The notes under the pieces: model-generated
What the model was told of the DNA's origin: nothing
Database searches by the model: none
What the model saw: only the letters and a program-made list of their open reading frames with translations
Made by a program: the position numbers and the translations under genes
Part shown: piece after piece, positions 1 to 5,158 of the stretch
Layout of the letters: the number at the start of each line of letters is the position of its first letter
Position numbering within the stretch: position 1 is the first letter of the stretch
DNA from: Clostridiales bacterium
GTDB lineage: Bacteria; Bacillota; Clostridia; Tissierellales; Dethiosulfatibacteraceae
Assembly (NCBI GenBank): GCA_003446975.1
Contig: DMAP01000053.1
Location: 1-5,948, forward strand
DNA: 5,948 nt
Direction: 5' to 3'

Positions 1-169
1 GCGCATGACCCATATGAAGTTGGCCGGTTATATTGGGTGGTGGTATCACAATTGTGAAGGGTTTCTTACTCGGGTTTATCGCCGCATGAAAATGACCTTC
101 TTCTTCCCACATTTTATAAATTCTGTCTTCAAAATCTTTTGGATCATATGCTTTAGCTAAGTTTTCCAA
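1..169 (-). CDS. valS: Valyl-tRNA synthetase, N-terminal 56 codons (3' part beyond left edge)
   Basis: Class Ia aminoacyl-tRNA synthetase that charges tRNA-Val with valine in the cytoplasm. Only the N-terminus is present. It starts MENLAKAYDPKDFEDRIYKM, the usual ValS opening in which a Y-x-P/x-x-x-E stretch is followed by a W-rich helix. It then reaches PPPNITGQLHMGHA (residues 43-56), the class I HIGH-type ATP-binding signature in its ValS form (usually PPPNVTGxLHxGHA). The start is TTG at 169-167, preceded by AGAGGTG with 6-7 nt spacing; no in-frame ATG lies near a ribosome binding site. The stop codon of the preceding small ORF touches this ribosome binding site, which suggests coupled translation. 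The gene lies downstream of a valine-type T-box leader, so expression should rise when tRNA-Val is uncharged. The family is about 880 residues, so more than 90% of the gene is outside the window. IleS and LeuS are less likely because of the PPPN-TG-LHMGH context and the GUA specifier. Confidence 0.95.
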   Translation of the reverse strand, partial: MENLAKAYDPKDFEDRIYKMWEEEGHFHAAINPSKKPFTIVIPPPNITGQLHMGHA

Positions 170-174
170 TTCTA

Positions 175-183
175 TCACCTCTT
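175..183 (-). promoter_or_regulatory. Ribosome binding site of valS (decides the TTG start)
   Basis: On the minus strand this reads AAGAGGTGA, a good match to the 16S anti-SD sequence, placed 6-7 nt before TTG at 169-167. It overlaps the TAA stop of the upstream small ORF (184-182), so a ribosome terminating there stands directly on the valS start region. Confidence 0.8.
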
Positions 184-355
184 ATCTATAGTTATAAATC
201 ATAATAATCATCCCTAATACGCTCAATCCCAATCCTGCTGACTTTATTTTCAACAAGGACTTCAAATCCTTTATCTTGCCCTTCTTGAAGAATCTGTCAG
301 ATCCAAACACCACTGCCATACCCGATATAAACAAAACCATTCCAAAATAATACAA
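182..355 (-). CDS. Small two-helix membrane protein of unknown function, 57 aa, between T-box and valS
   Basis: I do not recognise a family. The 57-residue product starts MYYFGMVLFI and ends MIIMIYNYR. It has two hydrophobic segments, about residues 2-18 and 39-54. They are joined by a lysine-rich linker (about 20-38, with FFKKGKIKDLKSLLKIKS). The positive-inside rule therefore predicts a helical hairpin with the basic loop in the cytoplasm and both ends outside. The start is TTG at 355-353 because a strong AGGAGGTG lies 5 nt upstream; the first in-frame ATG (codon 5) is too far from that site. The stop abuts the valS ribosome binding site, and the ORF lies inside the T-box-controlled transcript, so it should be made together with ValS. 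The ribosome binding site, membrane-like composition and coupling argue for a real gene. A spurious ORF in a leader remains possible. Confidence 0.68.
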   Translation of the reverse strand: MYYFGMVLFISGMAVVFGSDRFFKKGKIKDLKSLLKIKSAGLGLSVLGMIIMIYNYR

Positions 356-360
356 AATGC

Positions 361-367
361 ACCTCCT
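361..367 (-). promoter_or_regulatory. Ribosome binding site of the small membrane ORF
   Basis: On the minus strand this reads AGGAGGT, a near-perfect Shine-Dalgarno sequence 5 nt before TTG at 355-353. It is the main evidence that the short ORF is translated and that the start is TTG. It lies just after the T-box terminator, so it is present only in read-through transcripts. Confidence 0.8.
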
Positions 368-387
368 GAATTCTTGTAATCAAAAAC

Positions 388-453
388 AAAAAAAAGAGCC
401 TTCTCTAAAGGACGAGAAAACCCGCGGTACCACCTTAATTCCATTTGGCTCTT
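388..453 (-). terminator. T-box intrinsic terminator (alternative to antiterminator)
   Basis: On the minus strand, GGCTCTT (400-394) can pair with AAGAGCC (453-447), and GAGAA (405-401) with TTCTC (418-414). A run of eight T follows at 395-388. The TTCTC arm overlaps the CTCG strand of the antiterminator (416-413), so the two folds exclude each other, as expected for a T-box switch. The upstream arm lies on the far side of the T-box motif, which makes the terminator stem bulged rather than a simple hairpin. It probably also ends read-through transcripts from trpS, which has no terminator of its own. Confidence 0.78.
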
Positions 454-613
454 GATTCGCTAACGGCATAGCCGGATAATCCTACTAAACTCAGATTATC
501 TACTCCAAAGCTACCTTCAGCATCAATTGACTTATGGGACATTTCAGCCTGGAATCCCAATCTCTCGAAGTTTTGACGCCTACTCCTCTTCTTCAACGTA
601 TTTGAATTTTATT
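388..613 (-). promoter_or_regulatory. T-box riboswitch leader, valine (GUA) specifier
   Basis: This leader senses uncharged tRNA and controls transcription termination ahead of the small ORF and valS. On the minus strand, the conserved T-box AAGGTGGTACCGCGGG lies at 436-421. Its bulge UGGU (432-429) is complementary to ACCA, the 3' end of a tRNA with discriminator A73, as tRNA-Val has. The antiterminator can form from AAGG (436-433) with CCTT (411-408) and CGGG (424-421) with CTCG (416-413), closed by a TTTT loop. Stem I features are a GAGGAGTAG element near 589-581, an AGAGA bulge at 565-561, and a distal stem TGGGA/TCCCA (559-555 with 539-535) whose loop holds GGCTGAAA. The specifier region CTGAAGGTAGCTTTGGAGTAG-like segment (520-501) places GTA, a valine codon, at 514-512. 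That matches the downstream valS. The 5' end is inferred from the promoter; the exact specifier frame is an alignment-based reading. Confidence 0.93.
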
Positions 614-620
614 TGAAACA

Positions 621-649
621 ATACTAACAAATTAACTAAGATCTGTCAA
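621..649 (-). promoter_or_regulatory. Sigma-A promoter of the T-box/valS unit
   Basis: On the minus strand, TTGACA (649-644) is followed after exactly 17 nt by TAGTAT (626-621), giving a predicted start near 613. The -35 box overlaps the trpS stop codon TGA (648-646), so the promoter is partly inside the upstream gene. Expression from here passes directly into the T-box leader. Confidence 0.85.
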
Positions 650-1644
650 TGCCTTGGGACAAATCCAACCTTTTTATAGACCTTTCTTAACGTTTTTCTT
701 GCAATCTCTTCAGCTTTTTCAGCACCGGACTGATAGATTTTTTGAAGGTAATCTTTATCTTTCATCAGTTTTTCAGCTTCTTCTCTGATAGGACGCAGTT
801 CCTCTATTACTACTTCAGCTGTCTCAATCTTGAAATCAGCATATCCCTTTCCATTATATCTATCAACTATTGCTTGAATTGATTCTCCTGTGATTTTAGA
901 AATAATGTCCAGCATATTCTTGATTCCGGGTTGTTCATCTGAGTAATTTACAATTCCCACTGAATCAGTTACTGCTCGTTTGAACTTTCGTATTATATCA
1001 TCCGGTGTGTCATTCAGAAGTATAAACGCATTTTCATTGTCATCAGATTTTGACATCTTGCTTTCAGGATCTTGAAGACTCATTACTTTGGCTCCAACTT
1101 TTGATATGTATGGCTCAGGTATAGTAAATGTGGGGCTGAATCTGTTATTGAAACGTTGAGCTATGTCTCTAGACAATTCTAGGTGCTGTCGCTGATCCTC
1201 CCCCACCGGTACCAAATCCGTATTGTACAACAATATGTCTGCTGCCATCAGTGCGGGATAATTGAACAAGCCTGCTGTTATATTGCCTTCATTCTTTTTT
1301 GATTTGTCTTTAAATTGTGTCATTCTACTCAGCTCTCCAATGTAGGCGAAACAATCCAGTACCCATGCCAACTCAGCATGTGCAGATACATGGGATTGTA
1401 TAAAAAGTATATTTTTTTCAGGATCCAATCCCGATGCTATATAGTTTGCCAGTACCTCAAGCGTATTGCGTCGCAGGTCTTTTGGCTCTTTAGGCACGGT
1501 TATCGCATGCAAATCTACTATGCAATAAATGGAATGATATGATTCCTGCAATGATACCCAGTTTTTTATGGCCCCCAAATAATTACCTAATGTCAGGCCA
1601 CCGGTTGGTTGTATACCGCTAAAAATTGTTTTCTTTTCAGTCAT
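646..1644 (-). CDS. trpS: Tryptophanyl-tRNA synthetase
   Basis: Class Ic cytoplasmic enzyme that charges tRNA-Trp with tryptophan using ATP. The 332-residue length is normal for the bacterial family. The HIGH-type signature appears as PTGGLTLGNYLGA (residues 13-25), with TLGN in the ATP site as in Bacillus-type TrpRS. KMSKS is intact at 196-200. The specificity segment ALMAADILLY (131-140) includes Met133 and Asp136, which align with the tryptophan-contacting Met129 and Asp132 of the Geobacillus enzyme. VGEDQ (147-151) is the usual conserved turn. The start is ATG at 1644-1642, with an AAAGGTAGG stretch upstream at 1656-1664. It has its own promoter and a leader of only about 45 nt, so there is no T-box for tryptophan here. 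No terminator follows; the next promoter begins over its stop codon, so transcription can continue into the valS leader. The gene looks intact and ordinary. Confidence 0.97.
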   Translation of the reverse strand: MTEKKTIFSGIQPTGGLTLGNYLGAIKNWVSLQESYHSIYCIVDLHAITVPKEPKDLRRNTLEVLANYIASGLDPEKNILFIQSHVSAHAELAWVLDCFAYIGELSRMTQFKDKSKKNEGNITAGLFNYPALMAADILLYNTDLVPVGEDQRQHLELSRDIAQRFNNRFSPTFTIPEPYISKVGAKVMSLQDPESKMSKSDDNENAFILLNDTPDDIIRKFKRAVTDSVGIVNYSDEQPGIKNMLDIISKITGESIQAIVDRYNGKGYADFKIETAEVVIEELRPIREEAEKLMKDKDYLQKIYQSGAEKAEEIARKTLRKVYKKVGFVPRH

Positions 1645-1696
1645 TTTACGATTCGCCTACCTTTCCACTCTCATATGGTTGATTTCCTATTTTATT

Positions 1697-1725
1697 ATTT
1701 TATGATAAATCCATGAAAAATTCAA
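1697..1725 (-). promoter_or_regulatory. Sigma-A promoter of trpS
   Basis: On the minus strand, TTGAAT (1725-1720) is separated by 17 nt from TAAAAT (1702-1697). The predicted start is near 1690, leaving a leader of about 45 nt before the trpS ATG. That is too short for a T-box or a folded attenuator. The region is very A/T-rich, so the assignment rests on the spacing and on the good match at both boxes. Confidence 0.65.
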
Positions 1726-1786
1726 TTAAAATAAAAACAAATAATGACAATTGAATAACGCCTATCCAAGTTTATTATTTTTAAAC

Positions 1787-1818
1787 ATTCAGTAATATTT
1801 TGATAAATAATTCAGTAA
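1787..1818. repeat. Direct repeat ATTCAGTAA (two copies) upstream of the pot promoter
   Basis: ATTCAGTAA occurs at 1787-1795 and again at 1810-1818, with starts 23 nt apart, roughly two helical turns. They lie 27-58 nt upstream of the pot -35 box, between the two divergent promoters. A perfect 8-bp palindrome, CAATATTG, follows at 1825-1832. A regulator-binding role is possible, but chance repeats are common in DNA this A/T-rich. Confidence 0.35.
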
Positions 1819-1844
1819 ATCATCCAATATTGTTGTTAATTACA

Positions 1845-1873
1845 TTGACATTGAAAATAGTCATTAGTATAAT
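1845..1873 (+). promoter_or_regulatory. Perfect-consensus sigma-A promoter of the pot operon
   Basis: TTGACA (1845-1850), a 17-nt spacer and TATAAT (1868-1873) match the vegetative consensus at all twelve positions. The predicted transcription start is about 1880, which gives an untranslated leader of about 58 nt before the regulator ATG. Such a strong promoter implies that control comes from repression, and an inverted repeat sits right at the start site. Confidence 0.9.
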
Positions 1874-1881
1874 AGTCTTGC

Positions 1882-1917
1882 TAAATAAAAGTTTTATATT
1901 ACTAAACTTTTTATTTA
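1882..1917. promoter_or_regulatory. Inverted repeat at the pot transcription start, candidate operator
   Basis: The left arm TAAATAAAAGTTT (1882-1894) is the complement of the right arm AAACTTTTTATTTA (1904-1917), except that the A/T run is one base longer on the right. The 9-nt centre is A/T-rich. The repeat begins a few bases after the predicted start, where a bound dimer would block the promoter. It ends 8 nt before the AAGGGGTG ribosome binding site of the XRE-cupin gene. The natural ligand is that regulator, acting on its own operon; this is inference. The arms could also form an A/U-rich RNA hairpin, but there is no U-run to make it a terminator. Confidence 0.55.
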
Positions 1918-1937
1918 ATAATTATAAGGGGTGCAAA

Positions 1938-2474
1938 ATGGAGATTGGCGAAAAAATCAAAACACTAAGAGTCCGGCGGGGTTTGACACAAGAAGAGTTA
2001 GCTGATAGATGTGAGCTGACCAAAGGTTATATATCTCAACTGGAAAGAGATCTGACCTCACCTTCCATAGCAACATTGATAGACCTTTTGGAGTCTCTAG
2101 GGTCAAGCTTGAACAGCTTTTTTAGCGAAACTGAAGAAGAAAAGATGGTATTTAGGAATGAGGATGTCTTTGTCAAGGAATTTGATGGCTCATATACGAT
2201 AAATTGGATTATCCCAAATGCACAAAAAAACATGATGGAACCCATTCTTGTTGAACTGGAAAGCTTCAGCGAAACCAAACCGGACCATCCACATGAAGGA
2301 GAAGAGTTCGGTTATGTATTGTCAGGAAGTATCTATCTTCACTATGGCGAGGAAAAACACAAGGTTAAGAAAGGCGAGAGCTTTTATTTCAAAACAAGAA
2401 ACACCCACTATATATCTAATCCAGGGAAGAATATTGCAAGAATTCTGTGGGTAAGCACACCACCTTATTTTTAG
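1938..2474 (+). CDS. XRE-family regulator with C-terminal cupin domain (PuuR-like), probable pot operon regulator
   Basis: A 178-residue DNA-binding protein. Residues about 5-60 form an XRE/Cro helix-turn-helix, with LTQEELADRCELTKGYISQ as the helix-turn-helix core and a conserved LERDLTSPS turn after it. Residues about 105-175 form a cupin sensor domain. Cupin motif 1 is complete (His117, His119, Glu123, Gly130). Motif 2 keeps Gly146, His157 and Asn161, but the usual Pro and Gly between them are Lys152 and Arg154. This architecture is known in PuuR and similar regulators, often beside polyamine or amino-acid transport genes. The start is ATG at 1938, with AAGGGGTG at 1926-1933; the reading frame is open back to a TTG at 1800, but that extension crosses the promoter and has no ribosome binding site. 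The gene is first in the potABCD operon, 11 nt before potA. It probably represses the operon and is relieved by, or responds to, polyamine; the ligand is inferred. Confidence 0.9.
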   Translation: MEIGEKIKTLRVRRGLTQEELADRCELTKGYISQLERDLTSPSIATLIDLLESLGSSLNSFFSETEEEKMVFRNEDVFVKEFDGSYTINWIIPNAQKNMMEPILVELESFSETKPDHPHEGEEFGYVLSGSIYLHYGEEKHKVKKGESFYFKTRNTHYISNPGKNIARILWVSTPPYF

Positions 2475-2480
2475 AGGAGG
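2473..2480 (+). promoter_or_regulatory. Ribosome binding site of potA (decides the TTG start)
   Basis: AGAGGAGG begins inside the stop codon of the regulator gene and ends 5 nt before TTG at 2486-2488. This supports TTG as the potA start over the in-frame GTG at 2447, which lies inside the regulator gene and has no such site. Confidence 0.85.
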
Positions 2481-2485
2481 ACATC

Positions 2486-3523
2486 TTGGGCAATAAAATC
2501 ATTGAACTTAAAAACATATCTAAAGATTATGATATAAGAGTCCTTAATAAGATCAACCTATACGTCAATGAAAATGAATTCCTGACTTTATTAGGTCCTA
2601 GCGGATGTGGGAAAACAACAACCTTGAGAATAGTTGGTGGATTCGAATACCCAACTGAAGGAGATCTTTATTTTGAAGGCAAGAATATCAACAACGTTCC
2701 ACCCCACAAAAGGCAAATCAATACAGTTTTTCAAAAATACGCTTTGTTTCCCCATCTTAATATCTATGAAAACATTGCATTTGGGTTAAGAATCAAAAAA
2801 ATAAATGATGCCACGATTAAGGAAGAAGTCAAAAAAATGCTTAAGCTGGTTAACCTGGAGGGCTTCGAAAGCCGTAATATCGACTCATTATCAGGTGGTC
2901 AACAGCAACGGATCGCCATAGCAAGAGCTTTGGTCAACAAACCTAAGGTTCTGCTTCTTGATGAACCTTTAGGCGCATTGGATCTTAAACTCAGGAAAGA
3001 GATGCAACTCGAACTCAAACATATGCAACGAGAAGTGGGGATCACATTCGTGTACGTAACACACGATCAGGAAGAGGCATTGACTATGTCTGACACTGTT
3101 GTGGTCATGAACAACGGCGAGATTCAGCAAATAGGCACGCCTGTTGATATATACAACGAGCCAGAGAATGCTTTTGTAGCTGACTTTATTGGTGAAAGCA
3201 ATATTATAGATGGCGTTATGAATGAGGATTATCTGGTGACTTTTTTAGGAAGAACCTTTAAATGCGTTGATTATGGTTTTTCTAAAAACGAGTCCATACA
3301 TGTGGTATTGCGACCTGAAGATATCGTGCTGGTTTCTGAAAATGAAGGTTACTTGAAGGGGACTGTAACCTCTACCATATTTAAAGGTGTTCATTATGAA
3401 ATGATTGTGAATGTAGGTGCTTTTGACATTCTGGTTCAGAGCACATACCAATCTGCTGTAGGTGATCGTGTAGGTCTGAAGTTCACTCCAGAAGACATCC
3501 ATATCATGTCTAAGGAGGCTTAG
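2486..3523 (+). CDS. potA: Spermidine/putrescine ABC transporter ATP-binding protein
   Basis: Cytoplasmic ATPase that powers polyamine import through the PotB-PotC channel. From TTG at 2486 the protein has 345 residues, normal for Firmicute PotA. All nucleotide-binding motifs are intact: Walker A GPSGCGKTT (37-45), Q-loop Gln83 in VFQKYALFPHL, signature LSGGQQQR (135-142), Walker B VLLLDEP (155-161), D-loop ALD (164-166) and H-loop His193 in VTHDQEEAL. The C-terminal part (about 235-345) is the regulatory TOBE/OB-like domain typical of the PotA/MalK/FbpC group, with HVVLRPEDI. The VFQKYALFPHL context and the potBCD genes behind it favour polyamine over iron or maltose. The stop is followed after 1 nt by potB, whose ribosome binding site AAGGAGG (3512-3518) is inside potA. 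No damage is seen. Confidence 0.95.
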   Translation: MGNKIIELKNISKDYDIRVLNKINLYVNENEFLTLLGPSGCGKTTTLRIVGGFEYPTEGDLYFEGKNINNVPPHKRQINTVFQKYALFPHLNIYENIAFGLRIKKINDATIKEEVKKMLKLVNLEGFESRNIDSLSGGQQQRIAIARALVNKPKVLLLDEPLGALDLKLRKEMQLELKHMQREVGITFVYVTHDQEEALTMSDTVVVMNNGEIQQIGTPVDIYNEPENAFVADFIGESNIIDGVMNEDYLVTFLGRTFKCVDYGFSKNESIHVVLRPEDIVLVSENEGYLKGTVTSTIFKGVHYEMIVNVGAFDILVQSTYQSAVGDRVGLKFTPEDIHIMSKEA

Positions 3524-3524
3524 A

Positions 3525-4370
3525 ATGAATAAAAAACAAAAATTCTTCGCATATCCTTATGTAGTCTGGATGTTTATCTTCATTGTTTTCCCAATTGTTC
3601 TGGTTTTTTTATACAGCATAACAACCAAAGAAGTCAACAATATCAAAACCATAAATTTTACATTGAACAATTATAAACTTTTTTTCGATCCTTTGTATAT
3701 CGGCGTAACCATCAGATCAATAAATCTTGCTCTGGTATCCACTATTTTTTGCCTGGTTCTGGGTTATCCGATTGCCTATATCATATCTAAGATCAATGTA
3801 AAAAATAGAAATACAGTCCTGCTTTTATTCATACTGCCGATGTGGATGAATATGCTGTTAAGAACCTATGCATGGATGACAATACTTGGAAACAACGGCA
3901 TTATCAATAACTTTTTGAACATGCTTGGATTCCCAAGTCTCAGACTTCTATACAACAACTCAGCTATCATAATAGGTATGGTCTACAACTTCCTTCCCTT
4001 CATGGTTTTGCCCATTTATACAGCTCTCAGCAAGATGGACCAAAATCTAGTTGAAGCATCCCATGACTTGGGAGCGGATAATAGGACCACCTTTTTGAAA
4101 GTCATCTTGCCACTGAGTCTTCCAGGTGTCATCTCAGGAATCATTATGGTCTTTATGCCTGCGGTCAGCTCCTTTGTTATTCCTAGGCTCTTGGGAGGAA
4201 ATCGCAGCCTTTATATAGGTACTTTGATAGAGAATCTATTTCTTGTCACAGGAGATTGGAACTTCGGTTCCGCGGTCGCCATCATGATGATGTTGATTAT
4301 TCTTGTTTCCATGTCAATTCTTAACAAGTTCGATGTGGATAAGGAAGGCGGTGGATCCAACTTATGGTAA
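3525..4370 (+). CDS. potB: Spermidine/putrescine ABC transporter permease PotB
   Basis: Integral membrane subunit that forms the polyamine channel with PotC. The product is 281 residues, as usual for the family. Six hydrophobic segments are visible at about 12-32, 64-88, 98-121, 145-167, 201-222 and 248-267. Between the fourth and fifth lies the EAA loop (177-201), EASHDLGADNRTTFLKVILP and following LSLPG, which docks on the PotA ATPase. LPMWMNMLLRTYAW (104-117) is characteristic of PotB rather than PotC. The ATG at 3525 has AAGGAGG 6 nt upstream. The 3' end overlaps the potC start by 7 nt, so the two permeases are probably made in matched amounts by coupled translation. Confidence 0.94.
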   Translation: MNKKQKFFAYPYVVWMFIFIVFPIVLVFLYSITTKEVNNIKTINFTLNNYKLFFDPLYIGVTIRSINLALVSTIFCLVLGYPIAYIISKINVKNRNTVLLLFILPMWMNMLLRTYAWMTILGNNGIINNFLNMLGFPSLRLLYNNSAIIIGMVYNFLPFMVLPIYTALSKMDQNLVEASHDLGADNRTTFLKVILPLSLPGVISGIIMVFMPAVSSFVIPRLLGGNRSLYIGTLIENLFLVTGDWNFGSAVAIMMMLIILVSMSILNKFDVDKEGGGSNLW

Positions 4371-5158
4371 AGAAAAATCTTCATAAAATCTATATGGGTT
4401 TGATATTCATTTTTCTGTATGCTCCGATTCTCGTATTGGTTGCTTATTCATTTAATGATTCAACATCAAGGGGGAACTGGGGCGGTTTCACTTTGAAATG
4501 GTATATCGATTTATTTAACGATCGAGATATCAAAACCGCATTGTATTACACTGTCGTTGTTGCTGTTCTTGCAGCAACTATTGCAACATTTATTGGGACG
4601 ATTTCAGCAATTGGTCTTTACAACTTCAATAAAACGCCAAGGTCTATTATGGTTAATATCAATTATCTACCCGTTGTCAATCCTGATATTGTAACTGGTT
4701 TATCATTGATGATATTATATTTGTCAACAAATATGAAACTTGGATTTGTTTCTATGCTATTGTCGCACATCACTTTTGATATCCCGTTTGTCATCTTGGC
4801 TGTTATGCCAAAACTAAAGAGCTTGAACAAACACCTCACAGAGGCTGCATTGGATTTAGGAGCCTCACCATTGTATGCTCTCCGAAAAGTGGTGATCCCG
4901 GAAATAATGCCTGGTATCATTACAGGTTTTCTAATTGCATTTACATTATCTATCGATGACTTTGTCATCAGCTTTTTTACAACTGGCTCAGGTGTCACAA
5001 ATCTTTCGATAGTCATTTACTCGATGGCAAGACGAGGCGTAAAGCCAACCATCAATGCGTTATCCACACTTATGCTGACAGTGGTTCTCATATTACTGTT
5101 CATAATAAACAAACGATCAGCTCTAGTCGAAGGGCAAAAAAACAATGGAGGCAATTAA
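4364..5158 (+). CDS. potC: Spermidine/putrescine ABC transporter permease PotC
   Basis: Second channel subunit of the polyamine importer, 264 residues, normal for the family. Membrane segments are predicted at about 9-29, 61-87, 101-121, 127-147, 185-205 and 234-249. The EAA loop (160-184) reads EAALDLGASPLYALRKVVIP and then EIMPG. PotC hallmarks include YLPVVNPDIVTGLSL (101-115) and LSIDDFVISFFTTG (195-208). The ATG at 4364 lies inside the end of potB in another frame; upstream there is only a purine-rich stretch with GGTGG at 4350-4354, so initiation is probably coupled to potB termination. The potC stop is followed directly, with no gap, by the potD ATG, whose GGAGG lies at 5147-5151 within potC. 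Confidence 0.94.
   Translation: MVKKNLHKIYMGLIFIFLYAPILVLVAYSFNDSTSRGNWGGFTLKWYIDLFNDRDIKTALYYTVVVAVLAATIATFIGTISAIGLYNFNKTPRSIMVNINYLPVVNPDIVTGLSLMILYLSTNMKLGFVSMLLSHITFDIPFVILAVMPKLKSLNKHLTEAALDLGASPLYALRKVVIPEIMPGIITGFLIAFTLSIDDFVISFFTTGSGVTNLSIVIYSMARRGVKPTINALSTLMLTVVLILLFIINKRSALVEGQKNNGGN

Noticed and set aside
1315..1542. Open frame antisense to trpS
   Set aside because: It lies wholly inside the conserved trpS coding region on the opposite strand, with no ribosome binding site or recognisable domain.
1657..1674. Five-codon mini-ORF (MRVER, then stop) in the trpS leader, minus strand, with AGGA upstream
   Set aside because: It contains no tryptophan codon and no attenuator structure follows, so a leader-peptide role is not supported; most likely chance.
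1645..1690. Possible tryptophan T-box ahead of trpS
   Set aside because: The predicted leader is only about 45 nt and contains no GGTGG-ACCGCG motif or terminator.
1800..1937. Possible 46-residue hydrophobic N-terminal extension of the XRE-cupin protein from a TTG at 1800
   Set aside because: It spans the perfect-consensus promoter and the inverted repeat and has no ribosome binding site. Its apparent hydrophobicity comes from A/T-rich DNA. The ATG at 1938 has a good ribosome binding site and begins exactly at the helix-turn-helix domain.
2036..2454. Overlapping open frames on both strands within the XRE-cupin gene (2036-2278 minus, 2248-2454 plus)
   Set aside because: Both are out of frame with a clearly recognised protein and have no start signals or family resemblance.
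2447..2485. Upstream GTG start for potA
   Set aside because: It would overlap the regulator gene and has no ribosome binding site, whereas the TTG at 2486 follows AGAGGAGG at ideal spacing and gives the standard PotA N-terminus.
3245..3502. Open frame antisense to the potA 3' end
   Set aside because: It is a by-product of codon composition in the TOBE domain region; no initiation signals.
4663..5016. 117-residue open frame antisense to potC
   Set aside because: It mirrors the conserved permease and its EAA loop; no promoter, ribosome binding site or domain.
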